A stretch of DNA of 64,000 nucleotides from Hemibagrus wyckioides (GCF_019097595.1 NC_080727.1:9431501-9495500); one strand, 5' to 3'; positions 10,566-22,159 are shown, counted from the stretch's first letter. Numbers and translations are program-made. Notes: generated by a model not told the origin, from the letters alone.

Positions 10566-13393
10566 TTATGCACTCTTGGCAGCTCTGGAGCGCTTCTTCT
10601 TCACCACTACAGGCTTCTGACTCTTCAGGATGGCGCTGGCCCGCCTCAGGGCAGCCTGAGAGAAAGGGACAGAATAAAAAATGTCCAATTTAAATCTAGA
10701 GAGCCATCACTTCCTGTTCAAAAACACATGAAGGTGGTAAAAGGGTTTATTAGTAAATGGGGGGGGGTAGATATGGTTTGTAGATAAAGTCTGTAAAGGT
10801 GTTTCTGCCCAAAACAATTAACATCTCTAAGAAAACTAAACTTAACAAATTAGCAAGGAAATATTGCAATAATATTGTGCAATTAACCAGTCTGACAAAT
10901 GCTGAAGCAAAACAGTTACTCTGTCCAAAGATATCAGAATCTTGCTAGCTAAGTGCGATTCTCCATCATGCGCTATAGTGAAAGGGACCGAACTGACCAA
11001 ACTAATCAGCAATTATTTCACCACCAGTGTAAAGCATGAGCAGATATCAGTTCTACAACTTTAAGGTTACAATTAAAAAATAAATAAATAAACTCAGTTA
11101 AAACCCTGTAGTTTTCTTTATGGAGTAGAATCTGTATATTTGACAGTATGTATGCCTTTGCCCAGACACCACATCCAGTACACAGAAGAATAAAACTGTC
11201 CCCTCACCATGCAGAGGTCCTTCCTGTACTTGTTTTTGCAGATGATGTTCCTTAGGCGGTTCAGCGTGGTGCGAGAGTTCTTGTTGATGGTGATCTTCTC
11301 GTACGCTTTCGCTGGTTTGCGGTGACCTGAGCACAGTTCAGTTTTAAAACATTACTCCAATACCAAACATCAACTCCTCTAACATCTCAAATCACTAATA
11401 GTGGACAAGGACTTTATGGTTAACTGTGGATAAAGTGCAAGACTTACATGATCAAGTAAATACATTTTAGTCAAAATTTCAATTCATTATACAAACAGAC
11501 CTTTTCATTCTGATCTAATATCTAGTGTTTCAGACATAGTTAAGCCATGGACACTCCTGTGTTTAACTACACCAACAGTGATTAACTGATAGCTTGCAGC
11601 AAATTAAGAAAAGGAAAGCCTCTATTTCAATGTGTTACAGTGTGAATCTGTCAAAAAAAACATGGCACGAGAACCTTCATAATGATAGGCCCTAGAAATT
11701 TTAACTCCTGCCTCCTTCACAGTCAACACTAACGCAACTTAATTTATGCTCCAGTATCCTAACATGCATATTCGCAGGATAAAACAATTACCTGTACGTT
11801 TCTTCAGGACGACGACGACACCCTTGCCATCAGCTGCCTGCTCTACACCGACTGTCTTACGGTGAATGAGGCCGTTAAAGCGGAATGCATTCCTGGCCTT
11901 CAGGTTGTTTGGCTCCTGAAACAGAAAAAATGTAATGCGTCTTAAAATGGTGCAGTACAATATCAACATTTGACACATACTGATGCATTAACAAACAACT
12001 GGCTAAAGTTATTAAACACCTCTGTAGAGTAATGTGTTGACTAAAATAATCAACTCTGAAAACAGACAATAAGCAAGCTGTTCTGAGCAAGTGCTCATGT
12101 GCTGACTGTTTGCTGCCATCACCTACTGACTAACTTTACAATAACTATGTTACACAGGTAATGGGTAACAGATTAAATGTTAAATTTAATGTTGCATCCA
12201 ATCAGTAATCACAGCAAGTTGGTAGACACACTACACTTAACTCTGGACGTACTTATCAGGCAGCAAGTGACTAATTTGGGAATAGTATTTGGGTGATCCA
12301 CTTCATTCATGGTTAAAATTATATTGAAATGATTGAAAGACAACACTATGTACATGAAACAACTCTAATGTCAAAGAATCTTCACGGTTTTAAGCAGCAC
12401 ACTACTGCATTAACATTCTGACTAGTTTCCAAACTGAATCACAGCACTAGAAAGGCCAGGCAAACAATTTAAAATGGAACACCATAATGGAAACAACCAA
12501 AAAAAAAGTCGTTAGAGAAACATTTATATGGCCATTTCAACACCATGAACACAACTAGTTGTGTTACAACATAATTTCCTATATGTATGGAGACTTTTGG
12601 AATGCTGCATGTAAGCATCTGGAGTGATGGAGGCAGGCGAGTTTATACGCAAATTTTCTTCTACACGTACTAAATGCTGCATTAGGTTAAGTGAATGGGA
12701 AATCCTGTAAGCCCGTGCCAACCAGCTTACAGCCTGGTGCTAATATGATCCAAGCTGGCTATGTTCTTGAACTGGCAATGAGAAATCCCACTAAACTATA
12801 TTAAAAATACACTTTAGACCAGCACTTCTCAATGACCGGACTCGGGTCTGGATCCGGAGAAGGACATCCACCGAGGACATCCTCTGAGCATATGACGTTT
12901 GGCGTAATCGGACGTTAACTGGGGTTTGTGGAAATCAACAAGACATTGAGATGCACTCTCCCTGACTTCCTGTCTCAGAAGACAGGCCATTTAACGAACA
13001 CTTAAGACTGCAGTGACAGAACATTCAGCCCTCAGGCACAAGGAGATGAAATGTCAGCCCTACGCACAGAAACTTGGAAAGTGATTACTTGGTAAGCTGA
13101 TTAGGAACCGGTTAGCTGAATTATTTGCCTAGTTGCGATATCCAATCATTGGAGGTTGGGGTCAGAGTGCAGCACCCCAGGAGCAGGGGGAGTTGGAGGC
13201 CTTTCTAAAGGGCCCAACGGTGGCAGCTTGGTGATGGCTGGGGTTTGATCAACAACCCAGAGCCTCAAACACCTGAGCCGCCACCACAACCACCCTACGT
13301 GTGGCTACTTACAGTGCTGTAGGTCTGTCCGTTCCTCTTGATGAGGAAGCTGGAGTTGTTCCTGATCACCATCCACTGCAGGTGAGACGACAT
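10566..13393 (-). CDS. rpl28: 60S ribosomal protein L28 (eL28)
   Basis: eL28 is a eukaryote-specific protein of the large ribosomal subunit. Coding exons on the - strand are 13393-13313, 11915-11792, 11326-11208 and 10655-10566. They join to 414 nt, giving 137 residues, the same as mammalian RPL28. The peptide starts [17 protein letters not shown] and contains [38 protein letters not shown], then a basic tail ending [14 protein letters not shown]. All splice sites are GT-AG. An untranslated first exon ends at donor 14062/14061 in a pyrimidine-rich TOP-like leader. No frameshift is seen and introns are present, so this is the working gene rather than a processed copy. Confidence 0.97.
13140..13295 (-). 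mobile_element. SINE relic in rpl28 intron
   Basis: It holds 'caatcattggaggttggggt', 'gagtgcagcacccc', 'gggcccaacggtggcagctt' and 'cacctgagccgccacc', the same repeat as at 15295 but more degraded. Confidence 0.55.
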
Positions 13394-14061
13394 GATGGCG
13401 GTTCCTGAATGACAGCAGAGGAGAGAATGTAACGAACACCATAATGCAGTGGCATTACAAAGTATCCTAAACCTCTTAACACCAAAATGCATACATTTCA
13501 AATGAACTCCACGGAAAGCATCATTAGATATGTAAATACATTTCTGGACATGGGGTGTTATTTCAAGTTCTCGCGCATCAATCTAGAGAAAACATTTCGC
13601 TTGCTAAAGTAGATGGCCGTGTCTTTACCGGTTTTTAGCACTAACTACATTCGCGGTCAATCGAGGATAAAAAATACTGCGATGTCAACAAGCGTGATTA
13701 CAAGTGGAAAATGTAAAGCATAAAATAAAATATTGAAATAAAGTAACATTTTTTGGGTGATTCAAGAGTAAAAGGGCTCATGGATGAAACTGGGCAAAGC
13801 TAACCCGTTAGCATTGAGAGCTCGGGTTTGCTAACTAGCATAACTTCACGCTCTAGCTCCTGAGAGAGACGGAGCGCAGGCCTCACTGCAGACCGCGTTT
13901 TCACCTGAAATGTTTAATAAAACTACAGATCCAACATCGGCACCTTAATAATAAAAACCTTTATACCTTACGACACAATTAAAAGTGCGTTTAACAGCCG
14001 ACTTTACAACAAAAACAGCTTTTTTCTGAATATGAAGTATAACACAAGCCGACCACGTTAC

Positions 14062-14140
14062 CTTTTCCAGCAGAGGAAGAGGGAGAGAAAGGAGGGAGTT
14101 CCGGTTCCGGTGAAAACTATATAGATCCTTGCGCCTAAGT
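14062..14140 (-). promoter_or_regulatory. rpl28 promoter and TOP leader
   Basis: The exon before donor 14061 reads as a run of pyrimidines on the - strand (CTCCCTCCTTTCTCTCCCTC), as in mRNAs controlled by mTOR/LARP1 through a 5' TOP. Just upstream are two CCGGAA (ETS-type) cores at about 14100-14112 and a TATATAG box near 14116-14122, placed about 25-30 bases from the likely start. The exact start base cannot be fixed from sequence. Confidence 0.75.
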
Positions 14141-14765
14141 AGAAAATGCAAATTTTTGCTTTTTATATCGTTACATAATAATAAAATGCTGTGAATTTGC
14201 AACTAATTATATTTTCATTACAAATACACGATGCTGTGGCGTAAGTGAACAGGAATAAAAGAACGAACTATTTGTTTCAGCGTCTATGCGGATGGATATC
14301 CGCGTAGAACGAGCTTTGAGGTCGGGCTACGTCAGAAATTCGAGTCTCACACACACGTCATTTTCGAGCGACGCGCTTTCGCAGGGGGTAAATAATGGTC
14401 GGATCGCTGGAAGAAAAGCTCTGTATTTATAAATTTGTCCCGTTTTAATAATGGGAAATAGGAAATATATTTTCCTCGCTTTCTGTAGTGGACTGTATGC
14501 TTAATAAAGCGCGATTCGTGATTAAGCCCTTGTACGCTTCTTACTATAGCAGTCAAGGATATCACTACTGAGTATATAGGCAGATATTCTAAGCATTTGT
14601 TTGGTATTATGAATAAGATTAAATTCCAGTGCATATCGTTATGCCATTGTTTCTTTTATTTGTTGTATAATTCAACAGTGTGAGCAGGCTCATGTAGTAT
14701 CAATAGCTTGCTTTACGATGTATTCAGAGTGGACAACGCATGCATCAATGCAATAAAGGCACGTG
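14141..14765 (+). promoter_or_regulatory. Shared upstream region and leader of the triple-MLLE gene
   Basis: This region separates rpl28 (leftward) from the triple-MLLE gene (rightward). It holds CRE-like half sites (CTACGTCA at 14328, CACGTCA at 14354), CG-rich sequence to 14390, and a possible leader donor (CAGGGG|GTAAAT near 14387). A good acceptor (pyrimidine tract, then TTCAACAG) ends at 14678. The leader exon from 14679 has two small upstream frames: ATG-TAG at 14692, and 12 codons from 14718 to TAA 14754-14756, in frame with the main ATG. Confidence 0.5.
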
Positions 14766-17700
14766 ATGGATAATGAAGAGGATCTGGAGTCTCTTGGGGA
14801 GAAACTGTACACCCTCATTTATCCTAAACACGCTGATATGGCTTCAAAGCTAACAGGTATAGGTACTGATGTAAGTGCATGGAAGAATGCACGTGAAATG
14901 TAAATAAAGTGTTGCAAACAACTCTGTATATCATGTATTATGGAAACTACTATTGATGCAGGAATGCTGCTGGAGCTGCCTGGAGCTGTGATTGGGCAGA
15001 TGCTGCAGGATGAAGAGCTCCTTACCAAAGCGCTGGAGAGGGCACTGGCAGCCCTGCACTCTGATAATACCAGGTAATACACATGATCACAGCTCTATAA
15101 CCTAGCAACAGGTAACACACTCCAACAACACGTGTACATGTAGCACTTCAGCTTTTCAGAATAATATATCCAAAGGTGGCTTGTATAACTGGCCTAACAT
15201 GGCTAAGAACAACCCTGGCTTTCAGAAATAAAATTAAAAGGCCAGTGTGAGTACAGGTTTTCATTCCAACAAGCCACACCCTTTAGTCTGAAGAGGCTTT
15301 ATTACTGCCACACATACACTACAGCATATCCCAAATTTGGAGATTGGGGTCCGAGCACCGGGGCAGCTATGATACAGCACCACTGGAGCAGAAAGGGTTA
15401 AGGGCCTTGCTCAAGGGCCCAGCAGTGGCAGCTTGGTGGTGATGGGGCTTGAGCCCTTACCTTCTGATCAACAAGCAAGTGCCTTAACACCACTTGACCC
15501 ACCACTGCCCTTAATACTAAAAGCCAAGATCCAACTGTGGCTCATAATATTAACAGAATTGCACTCCTAAGACACCAATATAAGAAATCATTTTTTAGCA
15601 TTCAAATCAAATTATGAAATTTAAGATTACAGGTGAAGAAGGTAGGCAGGAGTTTAAGTATTTGGGGTCAACAGTCCAGAGTAATGGAGAGTGTGGGGAA
15701 AGAGGTAAAGAAGCGAGTGCAGGCAGGTTGGAATGCATGGAGAAAGGTGTCGGGAGTTCTGTGTGATGGAAAAATATCAGCGAGAATCAAGGGGAAGGTG
15801 TACAAGACAGTGGTGAGACTGGCCATGCTGTATGGTTTAGAGGCAGTGTTACTGAGGAAGAGACAGGAGTCAGAGCTGGAGGTAGCAGAGCTGAAGATGT
15901 TGAGGTTCTCTTTGGGAGTGACGAGGTTGGACAGGATTAGGAACGAGTACATCAGAGGGACAGCTCATGTTGGACATTTGGGGGACAAAGTTAGAGAGGC
16001 CAGGTTAAGATGGTTTGGACATGTCCAGAGGAGGGAGAGTGAGTATATTGGTAGGAGAATGTTGGACATGGAGCTGCCAGGCAGGAGGCAAAAAGGAGGT
16101 ATATGGATGTAATAAATGAGGATATGAAGCTAGTGGGTGCAAGTGTTGAGGATGTAGAAGATAGGGATAGGTGGAGAGAGATGATTCGCTGTGGAGACCC
16201 CTGAAGGGAAAAGAAGAAGAAGAAATTAAATTATGAAATGAATGATGATGATAGATATCTTGTTTATTTTGTGTTTTCATGACACAAGTTTCTATATGTG
16301 ATGTTTTGACTTCCTAGTAAACCGCAGTCGCACGCTGATGATGTCGACTCCATGTCCTCCGACTCACTGGGTGAACAGCTGTATGAGCTCATCAACCTTT
16401 ACAACACCGGATACACCCAGAAAATTACAGGTTATCACTGTTTATCTGTGTGTTCAGTGATCATTATAGCTGTCATTAAATCTTATAAATATGATTCAAT
16501 GAGACTGAAATATTTCTCCTTTTGAATAAACACAGGGATGTTGTTAGAGCAGGAAAAAAAAGTGGTGCTTCAGCTGTTGTCTGATCCGGTCCTGCTGGAG
16601 GAGAAAGTCAACATGGCCCTGAAAACATTACAGGAGTGAGTGTGTGTGTATGAGTGTGTGTGTATGAGTGTGTGTGCTGTGTGTAATCAATCATTATAAG
16701 GCAGCTTACTAACTAGTATGATTTTCCATCAGGGTTTAAATAAATACTATCACAAATCTATTACATATTTTAGGATTATTCTGTCATCTTGACACTTTTC
16801 AGAAACCAAATTGCTGATTAAGTATGCAAGAAAATAACTTTTGCTACTCGTGATTTTAAAGGGTTGTCCTTTAAGTAAAATCATCAGAGCAGTAAAAAAT
16901 GTAATGATGTATAGTTCATTCATTATTCTTTAATTATATGTATACATGATGTCATCAACCACTCCGCCCACCTCAATCCAACAAGAAGAAAATGGCAAAT
17001 AAATAAAGGAAGAAATACCATCATACTTTCTTGATAGTATGGTCAGTTCAAGGTGTAAATAATAGTAAGAAAATAATCATTAAAATATACTCCAATATGG
17101 CAGAAGTTAATTGAGGCAGTTAACACATGCATTTTACTCAGATAATAGTTATTTAAGACTGATACAAATCCAGTTTAGCTGGAAAATCATCAGAAGTGGT
17201 GTTTCTCATTTACATGGAAACTTGTACACATGTGTAACTCAACGTTCAACTCAATCAGAACAATTCTTTGCATTATGTGCTACTGGCTCTGATCCTTTTA
17301 CGGATTTATGTCCTCACTTTCAGCTCTAGTTGTAGGCCGAGTCAAGAGGAGGCTTGTGCTTCTGACGGCTCCGACCAAGACGAAGTGGAAGTGATTGGAG
17401 AGAAACTATTTGCACTTGTACGAGACATAGAACCAGCCCACTGTGCTGATATCACCGGTGAGGTTTCTAATGTGCCTGTTCATTTACATGTATGGCTTTG
17501 TGATGTATTTATACTTATATATGGTAGAGAACTCTAGAAATACTATGGTATTCTGTTTGAAGGTTGGTTTTTAACAGCTGAATCCCAACTTGTGTGCATC
17601 ATATGACGACACAGTAGTTCCCAACAATCGTTCAATTTCTCTTCCTCTCCTTGTAGTAGACTCCATAAACATGAGGTATAGAGCTACAGCCCCTTAATGG

Positions 17701-20700
17701 ATAGCTTGTGACTATTTTCTGTCCTCCAAAGTTAGGGAAAGCCTTCTCGAATTCCTTTCTACTTCAGTATGAGTGCAGTTCTTTTAATATTATGAGCCAC
17801 AGTTGGATCTTGGCTTTCAGTTTTAAGGGCAGTGGTGGGTCAAGTGGTGTTAAGGCTCTGGCTTGTTGAACGGAAGGTCAGGGCTCAAATCTCAGCACCA
17901 TCAAGCTGCCATTGTTGGGCCCTTGAGCAAGGCCTTTAACACTCTGCTCCATTGGTGCTGCATCATAGCTGCCCCTGTGCTCGGACCCCAGCCTCCAAAG
18001 CTGGGATATGCTGTAGTGTATGTGTGGCAGTAATAAAGTCTTCTTCTTCAGGGTGTGGCTTCTGCTTGGTTGGAATAAAAACCTGTACTCACACTGGCCT
18101 TTTATGGATATGATTGGATAGGTCTGTAATGTGGTGTCCAAAATGGAAAACAGTGATTTATGTTAGCGTGCATAGAATAGACACCTGTCAGTGTATATTT
18201 TTTATTTACACTTATATTTACATTTAAACTAAATTTTTCTTACAACATTTCACATTACATCACACTACCATCACACAACATGATGCTCCCAGCCCTATGC
18301 TTCATAATTGGAATGGTGCTTTTTCGAATAGCTCAAGTGGTTAAGGCTCTGGGTCATTGACCGGAAGATTGGCACTGCCAAGCTGCCATCATTAGGCCCT
18401 TGAGCAAGGCCCCCAACCCACCCTGCTCCCAGGGCACTGCATCATAGCTGACCTTGCGCTCTGACCCCAACCCTAAAGGATGGGATATGTGCAGAAAGAA
18501 TTTCACTGTGCAGTAATGTATGTGACAAAGACAACTTAACTTAAAAGCTTTATTCTTTTTAATCCTTACAATCAGTTAAATTATTTTTTTTATCTGACCA
18601 GAGAACACCTCCAAAAATGGTGGTGATCATCTAGTCTGGGTTTTGTAGGCTGGTCTTGGAATAGGGGCTTCTTGCACAACAAGCCTTTATAATCACAGCA
18701 ATGTAGAGCTCTCTTAATGGGGGATGTATATACTTTTGTACCTGATGCTTCCAACACCACCACCAGTTCCTTTGTTATTGTCTTGGGGTTGGCTATTTTG
18801 TTGCTAGCATTAGCACAGTCACTCCAAACAGATATTGACCACTGTGTAAAGGAATTAGATAGACGCCTCAATAGGAGACCTGGTCCAGGATATTGGTGGG
18901 GTCGACTCTTTGTCAAATTGTTTTGTTTTCCTTATTCTTTTCATTGTTATTATGTTTTTATGCTGCAGTGTATTCTGCCCTAGACAGGAGGCTGCAGGTT
19001 TCACTATAACACTGTGGTGAGATGGACTACTCATGCAGGGCCTTGCTGACTCACCAAAGCCCCATCTTCCAGTCTGGCTCAGACTGCCTGTAGATTGGAG
19101 GCCATTTTTTAAAAAACATATGATTGCCCATCATCTACACCACAGGAAGGGCCCGAAACAGCATCTAACCACCATTAACAAAATCTCACAAGCACATGGA
19201 AGAGGCTGGTGGTACAGCTGAACTCCACACTCATGGCATGGAATGGTATCTAGTGCTGCAGGGATACAAACTACAGTTCTCCTGCATTCCTTATCTTTTG
19301 GGATGCTGTGGTTCTCTCTCAATAAGTTCTTCTGTAGAAATACTAGACCACACAGTTCTATTCAGCTTGTATTATTGTTCCAATACAGTTTTCATTTTAG
19401 GATTGAACTGTTCCTTAAGAAACTTCATTCACTATATGTATATATGTATATATAAGTATACAGTTCAGGTCATGCAGGCAAAAGACGTCTGTGGATCTGT
19501 AGGATGCTTATATTCAGCTTCCTGTTGCCCCAGAACATATGTATGCATGTTTTCATTAGGACACTGCTGTATTTGGACTGCTCTAAATTTCTTTATCCCT
19601 CATCAAGAAGCAGGCCACATCATTACCCAACATGTGGTGGAAGGTATTATTCTAGCCAGTCAGATTTCACCCACGCTTCCAAGGGTGCTATCAGTATCTG
19701 ATGAGCATCCTCATCGGTGATCCCACTAGGCTTGCTTGTTATCTTGTTGGAAAGTCCAGCACACATGTACAAGGAGCTATTCAGGTGCAACACACCATCG
19801 TTAGTGGTTCTACAGGGTTCCTGAAACCACAGTGACTAGTGTTGTGTTTTAGTATGTGTCTTAATAATGATGGAATTTGTATTGATTGCGTGTAGGAATG
19901 CTGTTAGAGATGGACCTCGGCACACTGCGCCAGATCCTGTCTGATCGGAACATGCTGGAAGTCGCGGTGCTGCGAGCGAAGAGCGCTCGGGTGAGCGCGC
20001 ACACACACACACACACACACCATGTCTAGCTGAGTGATGGATGGTTTCAGATAAGTAGTGGCAAGCAAGGAACAAGATCAGAAAACTGGTAACATCAATA
20101 AACAAGACAATACCGGAAAGGGTTTGTTTGTTTGTTTGAGCTCTAAGATACACTATATTGCCAAAAGTTTTGGGACACCTACCTGTACATGCACATGAAC
20201 ATTAATGACATCCCATTCTTAATCCATAGGGATTAATATGGAGTTGGCAAGCCCTTTCCAGCTATAACAGCTTCAACTCTTCTGGGAAGGCTTTCCACAA
20301 TGTTTAGGAGTGTGTTTATGGGAATTTTTGACCATTCCTCTAGAAGCCTCAAAATTCCTCCACACCAAACTCACTCATCCATGTCTTTATGTACCTTGGT
20401 GCATCCCCAAACTGTTCCCACAAAGTTAGTGTCTTGGTATGCTGAAGCATTAAGAGTTCCTTTCACTGGAACTAGGCGGCCAAACCCAACCCCTAAATTC
20501 AATGATTTGGAAGGGTGTCCCAAAACTTTTGGCAATATAGTGTATCAAGATATCAGATTTATCCCATGCATGTGATGAATAATTGGGTTAAACAGTTAGG
20601 TGTCTTAAGTGTCAGCTTTAATCCTATACAAAATTAATAAGGCTGTAGACCTATTGTTTTGTTTACTGCAGTATGTACCTCAACGTTATGAATGTTTACG

Positions 20701-20828
20701 AACTGTTTTATGTAACTTAGATATAATTGACCAGATGTACCGGAGACTGAAAACTACATATTGAAATGAGCTTTTTCTTTTCCCCACAGGAGAATGCACA
20801 GAGTCAACCTCAACCAGACACGAACTAA
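14766..20828 (+). CDS. Protein of three tandem MLLE (PABC) domains, 227 aa
   Basis: MLLE domains are the C-terminal peptide-binding modules of poly(A)-binding protein and UBR5; they bind PAM2 motifs in translation and deadenylation factors. Exons are 14766-14856, 14962-15073, 16318-16430, 16536-16635, 17324-17457, 19896-19990 and 20790-20828, all GT-AG, totalling 684 nt. The start is fixed by an in-frame TAA 9 bases upstream. Domain 1 is residues 6-64 (LGEKLYTLIY ... KLTGMLLELPG), domain 2 about 80-137 (LGEQLYELIN ... KITGMLLEQE), domain 3 about 157-214 (IGEKLFALVR ... DITGMLLEMD). Each is split by a phase-1 intron right before MLLE. Linkers are acidic and Ser/Asp-rich. There is no RRM, HECT or other domain. 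It is not a PABP pseudogene, since introns and frames are intact. It probably competes for or bridges PAM2 proteins; that is inference. Confidence 0.85.
15295..15520 (-). mobile_element. tRNA-type SINE copy in intron 2 of the triple-MLLE gene
   Basis: It shows 'cttgctcaagggcccagcag', 'ggggcttgagccctt' and 'tatcccaaatttggagattg' as the reverse complement of the copies at 17815 and 18310. Confidence 0.7.
15615..16245 (+). mobile_element. LINE 3' end with reverse-transcriptase C-terminus
   Basis: The + strand frame 15633-16112 carries the C-terminal part of a non-LTR reverse transcriptase: 'ISARIKGKVYKTVVRLAMLY', 'VAELKMLRFSLGVTRLDRIR', 'EARLRWFGHVQRRESEYIGR'. One frame change lies just before 16112, and coding-like sequence continues to 'RDRWREMIRCGDP' at about 16198. 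It ends with a GAA-rich tail. I place it in the RTE-like group from memory. It is 5' truncated, as LINE insertions usually are. Confidence 0.88.
17815..18045 (+). mobile_element. tRNA-type SINE copy
   Basis: It reads 'gtggtgttaaggctctgg', 'tcagggctcaaatctcagc' (box-B region), 'ttgggcccttgagcaagg' and 'gctgggatatgctgtagtgt'. It lies in intron 5 of the triple-MLLE gene. Confidence 0.75.
18310..18545 (+). mobile_element. tRNA-type SINE copy
   Basis: Second + strand copy in the same intron: 'ctcaagtggttaaggctctg', 'aggcccttgagcaaggcccc' and 'agaatttcactgtgcagtaa' at the 3' end. Confidence 0.75.
18560..18845 (-). mobile_element. Tc1-like transposase fragment
   Basis: On the - strand it reads 'KELVVVLEASGTKVYTS', then 'KRALHCCDYKG' and 'KKPLFQDQPTKPRL', the region between the DNA-binding and catalytic domains in a common fish Tc1 family. 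It is truncated at both sides. Confidence 0.75.
18850..19890. other. Intron sequence, nothing recognised
   Basis: Remainder of intron 5 of the triple-MLLE gene. Short frames are present but none has splice sites or a family match. Confidence 0.4.
20149..20544 (-). mobile_element. Short family B Tc1 element (MITE-like, 396 bp)
   Basis: Both terminal repeats are intact (tacactatattgcc ... ggcaatatagtgta). The interior is a patchwork of transposase pieces with large deletions and no frame. It lies in the last intron of the triple-MLLE gene. Confidence 0.85.
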
Positions 20829-21235
20829 AGACATTATAATATCTTATTACCTCTAAATACTGAATCAGAAAAAAAAAAATCAATGTCAAGAGTGGGGACA
20901 CCTGAAAAGACACGCTTGGTCCATTCTTATTCTTGTCCTGCATATTAGCAAACATGGAGGTTATATAAATCTACGATCTTCTGAGAGATCGCGGTCAAGA
21001 TTATCACGTTTAGATACATTCCGTTCTGTAGGCGCACCCAGCGTGCCCAGACGTAGATGGACGATCCCATGTTACTTGAACTGAAAGTGAGAAACATTTT
21101 CAGTAAAGCTCATCATGTTAACTCAAAAGGCATAAAGGGTGTAGGGTTTCGTCCTCAAACCTTACTGCAGACAAAATCTTGAATGTAATAAAATGCAAAA
21201 GAAGCACACTTACAGTCAGGGTGAGCAGAAAAGCA

Positions 21236-21480
21236 TGTCAGAATGAATAAGGCAGATGGGCTACAGCAGCAGAAGACCACACAAACTGGCCTGGACCCCT
21301 AGTATTTCCACTGCCCGAGTTTTGGAGCGCATGTGCCCACTGATCCCTTACTGATGTTTGATTTGAATGTTCTCTGATGCTCTTGACCTGCATCTGCATG
21401 ATTTTTATGCACTGTGATCCGAGAATGAATGCATGAATGAGAAGGGGTTCCTATTAAAGTGGCCGGTGAGTGGATATCAC
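21236..21480. mobile_element. Family C Tc1 fragment in a 3' UTR
   Basis: It has 'gggctacagcagcagaagac' and, at the right, 'ctcttgacctgcatctgcat' and 'ctattaaagtggccggtgag'. It lies between the stop of the triple-MLLE gene and its likely poly(A) signal. Confidence 0.75.
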
Positions 21481-21585
21481 ATCTATGATATCATAAACCA
21501 TGTTTTTGTGGAAACATATTTTGTATACAAGCTTTTAGAATGAAAGCTCTGTGATTATTCTGTTGCAGTAGAGCTCTAAAGTTCA

Positions 21586-21591
21586 AATAAA
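21586..21591 (+). terminator. Likely poly(A) signal of the triple-MLLE gene
   Basis: AATAAA 758 bases after the stop. An earlier AATAAA at 21187-21192 is the alternative and would give a shorter 3' UTR. Confidence 0.5.
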
Positions 21592-21634
21592 CCATCCACA
21601 CACATCCCGATGTGCTAAAGAGCTCAAAAATATG

Positions 21635-21640
21635 TTTATT
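21635..21640 (-). terminator. sec16a poly(A) signal
   Basis: AATAAA on the - strand, giving sec16a a 3' UTR of about 0.9 kb. Confidence 0.6.
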
Positions 21641-22159
21641 TTCATCACTTTTTTTTTCTTTTGAGTAATTTTACAGTGAATTTGAAACACAATGGAAAAG
21701 TCCAGGCTTTCTTCACCGGGGTTGTGAATCCTTTGGAATTAGAAAAAAACAATCCCTCGCAGTGGCCACTGGAACGAGACTAGCGACGAAGATTGGCTTT
21801 ATGAGGAAAGGATTAAGAAAGAATCAGCAATGGAAAAAAAAAAAACACAACTGAGTAATCTAAGCAGTCAAATATGGCGAAATTCAAATGAATCACAAAT
21901 CTATATAAACTTTTGCAAATCAAAAGTTGAATCAGGAGCGCGGGGACAGACTAACAGCTCATAAATATTCATTCGGATATACAGATGTGGGATTTGTGTT
22001 GATTAAAAAAAAAAGAAAATAATATCATGGTCATGCGTCTCGTTCCGACAGAAAGCCTTAATAAATATCTAAAATCTTCTCTCACCGATGAAAACGGGTG
22101 AGCAAGATGAACACACCCCACACTGTCTGCATCCTAATGGCACTCCCCTTTCTACATCT

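Noticed and set aside
10900..10980. A C/D-box snoRNA in the last rpl28 intron (ATGATGG on the - strand)
   Set aside because: No CTGA box lies at a proper distance and no terminal stem is visible.
11098..11334. 78-residue - strand frame over rpl28 exon 3
   Set aside because: It is a shifted frame over the true rpl28 exon and does not match the family.
15668..15952. 94-residue - strand frame
   Set aside because: It is antisense to the LINE reverse-transcriptase sequence.
19033..19720. Short + strand frames in intron 5 of the triple-MLLE gene
   Set aside because: No splice signals, family match or codon pattern supports them.
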